A DNA stretch of 33,477 nt from an uncultured Clostridia bacterium. Lineage in GTDB: Bacteria > Bacillota > Clostridia > Oscillospirales > Oscillospiraceae. Below are positions 17,364 to 26,152 of this stretch, piece by piece; the stretch's first letter is position 1, and each line of letters begins with the position of its first letter. Position numbers and translations under genes: made by a program. The notes under the pieces are model-generated. The model did not search any database and was not told the DNA's origin. It saw only the letters and a program-made list of their open reading frames with translations. The stretch lies in the NCBI GenBank assembly GCA_946411475.1, contig CAMKED010000012.1, positions 1 through 33,477 of the forward strand, written 5' to 3'.

Positions 17364-17984
17364 TCAGTCCTCCTTCCCATAGAGCAGTTCAAAGTGTTCG
17401 TAGTGGTCGCCGGTGTAGTAGATCAGGCCGTCGTTCGAGAAGACGATCCGCTTTGCCCCGCGGGATTTGGCGCCGAGCGTGTCGATGTCGCACTCAGTCC
17501 AAGTCCGGCCGTCGGCGACGGGGAGCAGGCCTTCGTAGTTGCCGAAGCGGCCGCCGCCGATACATTTTCCGGGCGCATAGGGTTCCAGAGATCCGCCCGG
17601 CCAGCCGAGCTTTTCGGCTTCCTTTTTGGTGATATAGTTGGAGGGCAGATGGCCGAAGAGGTGAATGTAGAGGGCAACCTCTTCCTTGGAGTCATAGACC
17701 CCGTCCTCCTCCACGTGAAGCGCGGGTTCCGTCTCGGGAACGCTTGTTTCCGCCTCAGGCGCCTGCGCAGTCGTAACGGCGGAAGGCTCCGTTTCAGGGG
17801 CGGCGGTCTCGGAATGGTCCGTGGAAGGAACGGCCTCAGTGCTCCCTGGCGCGGTGGTTCCGGGTGCGCCCTGGGTGATAATGGGAATATCTGCGAACGA
17901 TTCCTGCGCGGCAGGCGCGGCTTTACAGCCTGCCAACGCGGCAAGCAGCAGAAGAACGAGCAGAATACCGGTGAAACGACGCAA
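17364..17984 (-). CDS. Secreted/lipoprotein barnase-type ribonuclease
   Basis: TTG start after AAAGGAGG; lipobox LAALAGCK; C-terminal LPSNYITKKEAEKLGW...GGRFGNYEGLLP...RTWTECDID...AKRIVFSNDGLIYYTGDHYEHFELLY; 760-aa track ORF is an upstream read-through. Confidence 0.9.
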   Translation of the reverse strand: MRRFTGILLVLLLLAALAGCKAAPAAQESFADIPIITQGAPGTTAPGSTEAVPSTDHSETAAPETEPSAVTTAQAPEAETSVPETEPALHVEEDGVYDSKEEVALYIHLFGHLPSNYITKKEAEKLGWPGGSLEPYAPGKCIGGGRFGNYEGLLPVADGRTWTECDIDTLGAKSRGAKRIVFSNDGLIYYTGDHYEHFELLYGKED

Positions 17985-18075
17985 AGCAAACGCCTCCTTT
18001 AACAATTGCCTTTCCACATTATACCAATCCCCAATCGCAAATGCAAGAAACAAACCGACAGTATACACAAAAAAC

Positions 18076-18117
18076 ACAAAGAAAATACACAAAAATACAA
18101 AGAAAATACACAAAAAC
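18076..18117. repeat. 21-bp AT-rich tandem duplication upstream of galK
   Basis: acaaagaaaatacacaaaaat / acaaagaaaatacacaaaaac. Confidence 0.8.
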
Positions 18118-18182
18118 CCCTTTTCAAACACAAGCGATTGTGTTAGAATAGCGGACGTGCGCAAAATATCGGAGGATATCCC

Positions 18183-19409
18183 ATGAAATATGCTTACGAT
18201 CAAGTTTATAACCGTCCCGCGGACCGCTCGCGCCTGAGCGCCCTGCGCGATGCGCTGCTGGCCGCGGGCCACCGCCCGGAGGAGATCCGGTATTTCACCG
18301 CACCGGGACGGACCGAGCTGGGCGGAAACCATACCGATCACCAGCACGGCCTGGTTCTGGCTGCCGCGGTGGATGTGGACACCGTTGCTGCCGTCGCGCC
18401 CAACGACCTGGGGCTGGTGCGGCTCTGGTCCGAGGGCTTCCCACCCTGCGAGATCTCCGTGGATCCCGCGCAAAACCCGCCTGCTGCAAAGGAGAGCGCG
18501 CTGTCGCTGCTCCAGGGCATGGCTGCGCTCTGCGGGCCGCTTGGCAAGCCCTGCGGCCTGGATATCCGGGCTTCCTCCACGGTGCTGCCGGGAGGCGGCC
18601 TGTCCTCGTCTGCCTCCTTCGAGGTTCTGCTTGCCGAGATTTTCAACGTCTTGTGGTGCGGCAACCGCCTGCCGCTCCTGAAGCTGGCCGAGCTGGGGCA
18701 GCGGGTCGAAAACGACTGGTTCGGCAAGCCCAGCGGGCGGCTGGATCAATCCGCCAGCGCCGTGGGCGGGGCAACCTACATGAGCTTTGCGAATCCAGAC
18801 GCGCCCGTGGTGGAGAAGCTGGAGCTGGATCTGGACGCTGCGGGCTATGCGCTGTTTATCATCAACTGCGGCGCCAGCCACGCCGACCTGACCGGCGAAT
18901 ACGCGGCCATTCCCGGCGAGCTGCGGAAGCTCTGTGCCTGTTTCGGCAAACAGGTTTTGCAGGAAGTTCCCGAGGAGGCGTTCTATGCCCGCCTGCCGGA
19001 GCTGCGGAAGTCCTGCGGAGACCGCGCCGTCCTGCGCGCCATGCATATCTATGAAGAGAATCGCCGTGTCACAGCCCAGCGCGACGCCCTGCGGCGGAAT
19101 GATTTCGCAGCCTTTTTGCGTCTGGTCCGGGAATCCGGCCTGTCCTCCTGGCGGTATTTGCAGAACGTCACGCCTGTCGGTGCAGCGGCTGAGCAGCCGA
19201 TGGCTCTGACGCTTGCCCTGTGCGAAAAGCTGCTGGCCGGGGAGGGGGCATGCCGGGTCCACGGAGGCGGCTTTGCCGGAACGGCCCAGGCCTACGTGCC
19301 CTTGGAGCGGGCAGACGGCTTCCGTGCGGAGATGGAGCGCGTGCTCGGCACAGACGCCTGCCAGCGCCGCACGGTCCGCGCCGTCGGGGCGGCGGAAGTC
19401 ACGCTGTGA
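18183..19409 (+). CDS. Galactokinase family (GHMP) kinase
   Basis: APGRTELGGNHTDHQHG, LPGGGLSSSASFEV, GRLDQSASAVGG, VHGGGFAGTAQAYV. Confidence 0.88.
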   Translation: MKYAYDQVYNRPADRSRLSALRDALLAAGHRPEEIRYFTAPGRTELGGNHTDHQHGLVLAAAVDVDTVAAVAPNDLGLVRLWSEGFPPCEISVDPAQNPPAAKESALSLLQGMAALCGPLGKPCGLDIRASSTVLPGGGLSSSASFEVLLAEIFNVLWCGNRLPLLKLAELGQRVENDWFGKPSGRLDQSASAVGGATYMSFANPDAPVVEKLELDLDAAGYALFIINCGASHADLTGEYAAIPGELRKLCACFGKQVLQEVPEEAFYARLPELRKSCGDRAVLRAMHIYEENRRVTAQRDALRRNDFAAFLRLVRESGLSSWRYLQNVTPVGAAAEQPMALTLALCEKLLAGEGACRVHGGGFAGTAQAYVPLERADGFRAEMERVLGTDACQRRTVRAVGAAEVTL

Positions 19410-19437
19410 GCTGCGGCCGACGCCGTCCCCAACGGCC

Positions 19438-19460
19438 TGTAGCGCCGGCAATTTGCCGGC
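19438..19460. repeat. TGTAGCG-hairpin repeat
   Basis: tgtagcgccggcaatttgccggc. Confidence 0.75.
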
Positions 19461-19498
19461 CGTCCCCCGTGGCGGCGCACACCGTGCGCCACGGGGAG

Positions 19499-19668
19499 CA
19501 GTTGAAAGTTGAAAATGGAAAGTTGAAAGTGGAGGTATCGTCCAAATTGCCATTTGAACGATAATCAAAAAGAGAACCGTTTTCCCGGACTGCTTCATCC
19601 TATTTTGTTTTGCAGATAGCAATCTGCAAAACACCGACATTTTCAATTTTCAACTTTCAATTCTCAAC
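19499..19668. repeat. Composite palindromic repeat (A-B-spacer-D-A')
   Basis: cagttgaaagttgaaaatggaaagttgaaagtgg, hairpin ggtatcgtccaaattgccatttgaacgat, hairpin ttttgcagatagcaatctgcaaaa, inverse arm ttttcaattttcaactttcaattctcaac. Confidence 0.88.
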
Positions 19669-19745
19669 TCAATCGTCGGGAGATACAGGTTCTTCACGTT
19701 CCCCAACACCTAAGCTTTCATGCCTTCCCCCGTGTTTCGATCCCG

Positions 19746-19752
19746 TTCGACA
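19746..19752 (-). promoter_or_regulatory. Candidate Spo0A box (reverse)
   Basis: ttcgaca = reverse complement of TGTCGAA. Confidence 0.5.
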
Positions 19753-19797
19753 CGCTTCTCCACAAGTTGACATAATTCTGAATATTCAGACAATGAA

Positions 19798-19804
19798 TGT
19801 CGAA
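19798..19804 (+). promoter_or_regulatory. Candidate Spo0A box
   Basis: aaTGTCGAAaaa, matches the known 0A box core. Confidence 0.6.
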
Positions 19805-19924
19805 AAAGCAAGGAAAATTCAAGGGTTTTCCGCATTTTTCTGCTTGAAATATACGCCATTTTATGGTAAGTTATCCGTGCAAAAGAAAGACAGAGCAATT
19901 CCAACATAGTAAGGAGAGGAAACA

Positions 19925-20695
19925 ATGGAAAAACGCACAACCGTCCTGGTTGCGGACGGAAGCGAGGAGTTTTGCATTCAGCTTTCCAAGGCACTGCAAA
20001 ACGGCGGTTATCAGGTAGTAGGAACTGCGACGGACGGACAGTCCGCCCTGGAGCAGCTCAAAGCCGTTGAGCCGGACGTCCTGATTCTGGACTTGATGCT
20101 CCCTAAAATGGACGGAGTCACGGTACTGAAAAACATGCCGCAGAAGAATCGCCCCAAACTCTTGCTTATGGCTGCCTTTGCCACGGATTACGTTGCCGGC
20201 GTCGCGGCGTCGGTTGGCGCGGATTATCTGATGCTGAAGCCGGTTCTGCCGCAGACTGTCGCAGAACGGCTGGAGGAAATCATCCGGACGGACCGTTCGG
20301 CCGATCGCCGCAAGAGCGAGGAGCCGGATATTGAAACCATGGTCACGAACGTTATCCACGAGATTGGCGTTCCGGCCCATATCAAGGGCTATCAATATCT
20401 GCGCGAGGCCATCATCATCGCCGTGGGCGATATGGAGGTCATCAACGCCATCACAAAGGTGCTGTATCCGCAGGTGGCCAAGGCGTTCTCCACGACGCCG
20501 TCGCGCGTGGAGCGAGCGATCCGCCACGCCATCGAGGTGGCCTGGGACCGCGGCGACCTGGATACGCTCCAGCGCTTCTTCGGCTACACGGTCTCCAACA
20601 CAAAGGGAAAGCCAACCAATTCAGAGTTTATCGCCCTGATTGCCGACCGTCTGCAGCTCCAGCTTCGCAGCGGCACCTTGAAAGCCGCGCAGTGA
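19925..20695 (+). CDS. spo0A: Sporulation master regulator Spo0A
   Basis: Receiver domain ([12 protein letters not shown]) plus Spo0A C-terminal domain [24 protein letters not shown]...[24 protein letters not shown]. Confidence 0.97.
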   Translation: MEKRTTVLVADGSEEFCIQLSKALQNGGYQVVGTATDGQSALEQLKAVEPDVLILDLMLPKMDGVTVLKNMPQKNRPKLLLMAAFATDYVAGVAASVGADYLMLKPVLPQTVAERLEEIIRTDRSADRRKSEEPDIETMVTNVIHEIGVPAHIKGYQYLREAIIIAVGDMEVINAITKVLYPQVAKAFSTTPSRVERAIRHAIEVAWDRGDLDTLQRFFGYTVSNTKGKPTNSEFIALIADRLQLQLRSGTLKAAQ

Positions 20696-20720
20696 TCCCA
20701 ACCGCAACGACCTGCGATAC

Positions 20721-20760
20721 AACGACCTCCGGCGCTTCTTGGAAAGCGTCGGAGGTCGTT
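20721..20760 (+). terminator. Rho-independent-like terminator after spo0A
   Basis: aacgacctccggcgctt...aaagcgtcggaggtcgtt stem. Confidence 0.65.
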
Positions 20761-20774
20761 GCTTGTTACTGTTT

Positions 20775-20933
20775 ATACTGAACTCCCATAAAAAGATTGA
20801 AAAATGTTCTGAGCAGGAATTGCGCCAGACGAGGCGGAGGACGCAGGCGGGCTTGACGCCCGGCAAGGACGACAACGAAGTATGACACAATTCCTGCCGG
20901 AACAGGTTAAAGGTTTCTATGGGAGTTCAGTAT
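20775..20933. repeat. 159-bp element with perfect 16-bp inverted termini; MITE-like or structured RNA candidate
   Basis: atactgaactcccata / tatgggagttcagtat; inner caggaattg / caattcctg; purine-rich centre with gggcttgacgccc hairpin. Confidence 0.7.
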
Positions 20934-22378
20934 TAATGCTTCGCCCAAGTGGACGGTGACAGGGAAATCAGCATGGGATAGATCTCCAGTCTGCCGAACA
21001 GCATGGCGACGGAAAGAACGATCTTGAAGAACGGCGCATAGCCGGCGTAGCTGGCGGCAGGGCCCACGAGATTGAGGCCGGGGCCGATGTTGTTATAGCA
21101 GGCGGCGACGGCGGTAAAATTGGAAACGCCGTCGAAGCCGGGCTGGAAGGAGACAATGAACCAGAACGCGGCAAACAGCACAATATAGAGCGCAAAATAG
21201 GTGCCGATGCTGATCAGGGTCGGGCTGTCCACGGGCTTGCCCTCGAAGCGGACAGAGGTCACGGAACGCGGGTGGAGCAGGTGCCGGATCTCCCGGCGGA
21301 TCGTTTTGTACAGCAGCACCACGCGGGAGACCTTGAGGCCGCCTGCCGTGGAGCCGGCGCAGGCGCCGATGAACATGAGCAGCACCAGGATCATCCGCGA
21401 TACCGTGGGCCATTCGTCGAAGTTCACCGTGGAGAAGCCTGTCGTGGAGGAGATGGAGGTCACCTGGAAGTAGGCGGCCCGGATCCCGTCTGCCGTATTG
21501 CCGACCTGCGGCGTGACGTTCACGGCGATCAGACCCGTTGCAATAAAGACGATGGCGAGGTAGGTCCAGAGCTCCTCACTGCGCAGGGCCGAGCGGAAGC
21601 GCCGCATGGCAAGCAGGAAGTAGAGGTTGAAGTTGACGCCGAAGAGCATCATAAACACCGCGATGACCCACTGCTGATAGGGTGTGTAGTCGGCAAGACT
21701 GGCAGCCTTCATGCCGAAGCCGCCGGTGCCGGCGGTGCCGAAGGTGTGGATCGCGCTGTCAAACAGCGGCATCCCGCCCGCGACGAGGAGGACCAGCTCG
21801 ATCGCCGTCATGACGATATAGAGCAGATAGAGAGTTTTCGCGGTATCCCGCAGCTTGGGGGAGAGCTTGCCCATCGTGGGGCCGGGCATTTCGGCCCGGA
21901 GCACGTGGATTGTCCGCCCGGAGAGGTTCGGCATGATCGCCACCATCAGGACCAGCACGCCCATGCCTCCGATCCAGTGGGTAAAGCTGCGCCAGAACAG
22001 CATGGAGCGGGACATGGCCTCCACGTCGGTGAGGATGGAGGCGCCGGTGGTGGTGAAGCCGGAGACCGTCTCAAAGAAGGCGTCCACGAAGCTGGGGATC
22101 TCCCCGCTGATGACGAAGGGCAGGGCGCCGACCGCGGAGACGATCAGCCAGGCGAGCGCCGTGACAAGGAAGCCCTCCTTGGCAAAGATCACCTGGTTTT
22201 CGGTGTGGCAGAGCTTGCTCAGCAGCAGGCCGAGCCCAATGCAGAGGGCAATGGTGAGCAGAAACGGAACCGTCCCGCCGTCCCAGTAATAGACGGAGAC
22301 GAACAGCGGCAGCAGCAGCAGTCCGCCCTCCAGCAGCAGGATCCGGCCAATCAGGGAAAAGACCATTTTCCGGTTCAT
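20933..22378 (-). CDS. TrkH/KtrB family potassium transporter subunit
   Basis: ETVSGFTTTGASILTDVEAMSRSMLFWRSFTHWIGGMGVLVL, GACAGSTAGGLKVSRV. Confidence 0.95.
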   Translation of the reverse strand: MNRKMVFSLIGRILLLEGGLLLLPLFVSVYYWDGGTVPFLLTIALCIGLGLLLSKLCHTENQVIFAKEGFLVTALAWLIVSAVGALPFVISGEIPSFVDAFFETVSGFTTTGASILTDVEAMSRSMLFWRSFTHWIGGMGVLVLMVAIMPNLSGRTIHVLRAEMPGPTMGKLSPKLRDTAKTLYLLYIVMTAIELVLLVAGGMPLFDSAIHTFGTAGTGGFGMKAASLADYTPYQQWVIAVFMMLFGVNFNLYFLLAMRRFRSALRSEELWTYLAIVFIATGLIAVNVTPQVGNTADGIRAAYFQVTSISSTTGFSTVNFDEWPTVSRMILVLLMFIGACAGSTAGGLKVSRVVLLYKTIRREIRHLLHPRSVTSVRFEGKPVDSPTLISIGTYFALYIVLFAAFWFIVSFQPGFDGVSNFTAVAACYNNIGPGLNLVGPAASYAGYAPFFKIVLSVAMLFGRLEIYPMLISLSPSTWAKH

Positions 22379-22388
22379 GACGGTCCTC

Positions 22389-23747
22389 CTAACTCAGAAT
22401 ATCCGCCAGCGTGTTCAAGCGGTGCTGACCGGCGATGACCACGACCCGGTCACCGGGGAGGATCATATCGCCGCCTGCGGGAATGATGGCCTTGCGGTCG
22501 CGGAGCAAACCGGCAATCAGAATATTCTTTTTCAGCTTCAGGTCCTTGAAGGGAATGCCGGTGTAGGCCGCCTCGTCGCTGACGATGAATTCGAGCGCCT
22601 CGGCCTTGCCGTCCATGAGCTGATAGAGGTTCTCAATGGAGGAGCCCATGGAGGACTGCAGGGCGCGGGCGTAGCGCAGGACGACGTTCACCACGACGGT
22701 TTTCGGCGAGATCACGTTTTCCAGACCCATCTGCGCGGCCATTTTTGCCATCTCGTCGATGTTGACTTTGGCAATGACCTTTCCCACGTGCTGCGCCTTG
22801 GCGTAGTAGGCGGCCAGAATATTCTGCTCGTCCATGCCGGTCAGGCAGACGAAGGCGTCCTGATCCTGCAGACCGACCTCCTGCAGCAGCTCCGGGTGGG
22901 TGCCGTCGCCGCAGAAGGCGGCAATGCCGGGGAGCCAGTCGCTGAACTTGTGGCAGGTTGCCCGGTCCGTGTCGATCAGGCTGACGTTGGAGCCGGAGTT
23001 CAGCAGCATTTTGGAGAGATAAAAGGCAATGCGGCTTCCGCCGAGCAGCATGACGTTCCGGGCCTGCCGCTTGGCCAGACCGGTGATCTTGAAGAGCTTC
23101 CAGAGCTCGATCCGGTCGGCGGTAATGCCAATGCGGTCCCCGGTTTGGAGCACGAAATCACCGCGGGGTATGACGACCTCGCTGCCGCGCTGGACCACGC
23201 AGACCAAAAACTTGGCTTTGAAGCGTTCACGCAGATCCACCAGTTTTTCCCCTACGAAGGGGGAATCCTCTTTCAGCAGCAGCTCCACCATTTCAAAATT
23301 GCGCCGGGAGAAGGTCTCCACCTTGGAGGCTGCGGGGAGCTTGAGGATGTGGTGCATCTCGGCGGCGGTCAGCAGCTCGGGGTTGATGGCCATGGACAGG
23401 TCGAGCTGCTGGCGAAGGAAGCCGAGGGATTTGTCGTTGTATTGGGGATTGCGGATGCGGGCGATCGTGTGCTTCGCGCCCTGGCGCTTCGCCAGGAAGC
23501 ACATCAGCATGTTCAGCTCGTCCGAGCCGGTGACGGCGATAAAGAGGTCGGTCTTCTCCACTCCGGCCTCCGACAGTGCCTCGCAGTCGGCGCCGTTGCC
23601 GGCCATGCACATGACGTCGTACTGGTTGTTCAGTTCTTCCAGCACGTCCGGGCGGTTGTCCATCGCGACAACGTCGTGCCCCTCGTTGACCAGCGCGCCG
23701 AGCAGCGCCACACCGATCTTGCCGCAGCCCACAAGTATGATTCTCAT
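22389..23747 (-). CDS. trkA: TrkA family potassium uptake regulator, two RCK/NAD-binding units
   Basis: MRIILVGCGKIGVALLGALVNEGHDVVAMD, second Rossmann unit NVMLLGGSRIAFYLSKML. Confidence 0.94.
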   Translation of the reverse strand: MRIILVGCGKIGVALLGALVNEGHDVVAMDNRPDVLEELNNQYDVMCMAGNGADCEALSEAGVEKTDLFIAVTGSDELNMLMCFLAKRQGAKHTIARIRNPQYNDKSLGFLRQQLDLSMAINPELLTAAEMHHILKLPAASKVETFSRRNFEMVELLLKEDSPFVGEKLVDLRERFKAKFLVCVVQRGSEVVIPRGDFVLQTGDRIGITADRIELWKLFKITGLAKRQARNVMLLGGSRIAFYLSKMLLNSGSNVSLIDTDRATCHKFSDWLPGIAAFCGDGTHPELLQEVGLQDQDAFVCLTGMDEQNILAAYYAKAQHVGKVIAKVNIDEMAKMAAQMGLENVISPKTVVVNVVLRYARALQSSMGSSIENLYQLMDGKAEALEFIVSDEAAYTGIPFKDLKLKKNILIAGLLRDRKAIIPAGGDMILPGDRVVVIAGQHRLNTLADILS

Positions 23748-23779
23748 TTTGGTTACTCCTTGTTCAGAGTTCAGGGTGT

Positions 23780-23804
23780 GTAGGGACGGCACGCTGCCGT
23801 CCAC
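23780..23804. repeat. GTAGGG-framed hairpin repeat
   Basis: gtagggacggcacgctgccgtccac. Confidence 0.75.
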
Positions 23805-23812
23805 TGGGGGTA

Positions 23813-24007
23813 GTTGAAAGTTGAAGATGGAAAGTTGAAAGTGGTGGTATCGTTCAAATTGTCATTTGAACGATGAAGAAAACGGGATACGCGGACGGCT
23901 GCGAGCCGTCCCTACGTTCTGTGAGCAGCTATCGTTTTTTTCTTTTTGCAGATGGCAATCTGCAAAATACCGACATTTTCAACTTTCAACTTTCAACTTT
24001 CAATTTC
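23813..24007. repeat. Composite palindromic repeat with a nested GTAGGG hairpin
   Basis: gttgaaagttgaagatggaaagttgaaagtgg; ggtatcgttcaaattgtcatttgaacgat; nested gcggacggctgcgagccgtccctac (23891-23915); ttttgcagatggcaatctgcaaaa; inverse arm caactttcaactttcaactttcaatt. Confidence 0.88.
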
Positions 24008-24014
24008 TATTCCG

Positions 24015-24662
24015 CTACCGGATCCGGAAGCATTTCCGAATGTTGCACAGCTCGCCCACCACGTAGGCGACGTCGCCCTCCTTGAAGGGACGGTCCGGCT
24101 TCGGCATTTTGACTGCGCCGTTGATCCGCAGGGAGATCAGGTTGAGCTCGTACTTTCTGCGCAGATCCAGCTCCACCAGGGTCTTGCCGTACCAATCCTC
24201 CGGCACGGCCATCTCGTAAATGGAATAACCGCCCTCGAACTGCATATAGTCCAGGATCTTCTCCGAGGAATACTTGGTGGCCAGACGCAGAGCCACCTGC
24301 TTTTCGGGGTAGACGACCTCGTCGGCCCCATTGCGCAGCAGGAATTTCTCCTGGATCTCGTTTTTGGCGCGGGCAATCACCTGCTTTGCGCCGAGGTCCT
24401 TGAGCAGAGAGGTGGTTTCCAGCGAGGTCTGGAAGTTTTCGGAGACCGTCACCACGCACAGGTCATAGTTGTCCACGCCCAGCGTGCGCAGGAAGTTGGG
24501 ATTCGTGCAGTCGCCGATCTGTGCGTCCGTGACGTAGGGCATCACGGCGTTGATCAGATTTTCCCGCACGTCCACGATCATGATCTCATAGCCCTGCTCG
24601 TTCATCTGGCGGGCCAGCATGGAGCCGAAATTACCGGCCCCCAAGATAAGAACAGACTTCAT
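24015..24662 (-). CDS. ktrA: KtrA/TrkA family potassium channel regulatory protein
   Basis: MKSVLILGAGNFGSMLARQMNEQGYEIMIVDVRE; RCK_N/RCK_C architecture. Confidence 0.93.
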   Translation of the reverse strand: MKSVLILGAGNFGSMLARQMNEQGYEIMIVDVRENLINAVMPYVTDAQIGDCTNPNFLRTLGVDNYDLCVVTVSENFQTSLETTSLLKDLGAKQVIARAKNEIQEKFLLRNGADEVVYPEKQVALRLATKYSSEKILDYMQFEGGYSIYEMAVPEDWYGKTLVELDLRRKYELNLISLRINGAVKMPKPDRPFKEGDVAYVVGELCNIRKCFRIR

Positions 24663-24684
24663 TAGAGCTCCTTTCCATTCTATC

Positions 24685-24742
24685 AATGCAGAATGCAGAA
24701 TGCAAAATCGGTCGAATGCAGTTCATTCTGCATTTTGCATTA
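24685..24742. repeat. GAATGCA-word repeat with inverted arms between ktrB and ktrA
   Basis: aatgcagaatgcagaatgcaaaat ... attctgcattttgcatt. Confidence 0.85.
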
Positions 24743-26083
24743 TCCAACTGTTACCGTGTCCAGCGGCTTCCTGCCCGGGGGATTCTTTCCGCCGGGGAGC
24801 AGGGCGTAGACCAGGGTCAGCGCGCCCACGCGGCCGAGGAACATCAATACCATCAAAATGATCCGCGAGCTCTGGTGCAGACCAGGGGTGATGCCGAGGG
24901 TCAGCCCCACGGTGCCAACGGCGGAGCTGGTCTCAAACATGCAGGTCAGCAGGGGCAGCCCCTCCACCCGGGAGAGGATCGCCGAGCCGACAGAGAACAG
25001 CATCAGGTAGAGGAACAGGATCGTACCGGCGTTCCGGATCACGTCCTGGCCGATCCGGCGGCGGAAGCACTCCACGTCGTCGCGGCGGCGGAACACGGTC
25101 ACACCGGCCAGGAATAGGACAGCGGCGGTCGTGGTTTTCATGCCGCCGGCCGTGGAACCGGGCGAACCGCCGATCAGCATCAGGCCGATCATTTGCAGGA
25201 TGCCGGGTTCGGACATCTTCGTGAGGTCCGTGGTGTTGAACCCGGCGGTACGGGTGGTGACGGACTGGAACAGCGAGCCCAGGATCCGCTCCTTCAGCGG
25301 CAGTTCGCGGTATTCCAGCAGGAAGTTCAGCGCGGCGGGAATCAGAATCAGCAGCGCCGAGGTCACGAGCACCAGCTTGGTATGCAGCCGAAGGCGGCGG
25401 AAGCGGAAACGGTTTTCTCGCAGATCCTCCCAGACCAGGAAGCCGATGCCGCCGATGATGATCAGCAGCATAATGACCGTGTTGACCAAGAGGTCCGAAC
25501 CGTAGCCGGTGAGGGAGGAGTACTTTTCCCGTACCCCCATGAGGTCAAAGCCGGCGTTGCAGAAGGCGGAGACGGAATGGAACGCGCTGTACCACAGCCC
25601 CTTGGCGAAGCCGAAATCGCGGGCGAAGACCGGCAGCAGCAGCAGCGCCCCGCACAGCTCGATGCAGACGGAGCCTCGGAGAATAAAGCCCGCTCGACGG
25701 ACGATGCCGCCCACCTGCGGCGCGGAGATGGACTGCTGCATCATATTGCGCTGGGCCAGGCTGATGCGGCGGCCCCAGAGCCGGAAGAAGGTCAGGGCCA
25801 CGGTGATGACGCCCAGACCGCCGATCTGGATCAGGATCAGGATCACAAGCTGGCCCCAGACGGACCAGTGCGTCGCCGTGTCCTGCACGACCAGGCCGGT
25901 CACGCAGGCTGCGGAGACGGAGGTGAACAGCGCGTCAGGAAAGGAGGTTGCCGTCCCGTCCCGGCTGCAAAGCGGCAGGGTCAGGATCAGGGCCCCCAGC
26001 AGGATCAGCCCTAAAAAGCCCAGAAGGATCACCCGAAAGGAAGCGGTGGTGTGGTTTTTGCGACGCAGAAAACCGATTCGCAA
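24740..26083 (-). CDS. ktrB: KtrB/TrkH family potassium transporter
   Basis: SVSAACVTGLVVQDTATHWSVWGQLVILILIQIGGLG, GGSPGSTAGGMKTTTAAVL. Confidence 0.94.
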   Translation of the reverse strand: MRIGFLRRKNHTTASFRVILLGFLGLILLGALILTLPLCSRDGTATSFPDALFTSVSAACVTGLVVQDTATHWSVWGQLVILILIQIGGLGVITVALTFFRLWGRRISLAQRNMMQQSISAPQVGGIVRRAGFILRGSVCIELCGALLLLPVFARDFGFAKGLWYSAFHSVSAFCNAGFDLMGVREKYSSLTGYGSDLLVNTVIMLLIIIGGIGFLVWEDLRENRFRFRRLRLHTKLVLVTSALLILIPAALNFLLEYRELPLKERILGSLFQSVTTRTAGFNTTDLTKMSEPGILQMIGLMLIGGSPGSTAGGMKTTTAAVLFLAGVTVFRRRDDVECFRRRIGQDVIRNAGTILFLYLMLFSVGSAILSRVEGLPLLTCMFETSSAVGTVGLTLGITPGLHQSSRIILMVLMFLGRVGALTLVYALLPGGKNPPGRKPLDTVTVG

Positions 26084-26100
26084 GCAGGAGACCCCCTTTC

Positions 26101-26152
26101 TGAGTTATGAGCTATAAGTTATGATTGTGCTGCGCACAAGTTATGAGCGCTG
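26101..26152. repeat. AGTTATGA-word repeat
   Basis: gagttatgagctataagttatgattgtgctgcgcacaagttatgagcgctgcgcg. Confidence 0.65.

Noticed and set aside
17985-19646. N-terminal two thirds of the 760-aa minus-strand ORF
   Set aside because: It is an antisense read-through of galK fused to the barnase gene; the RBS and lipoprotein signal place the real start at 17984.
21272-23783. Long plus-strand ORFs (388 and 468 aa) opposite trkH and trkA
   Set aside because: Same antisense codon-bias shadow; no RBS or recognisable domain.
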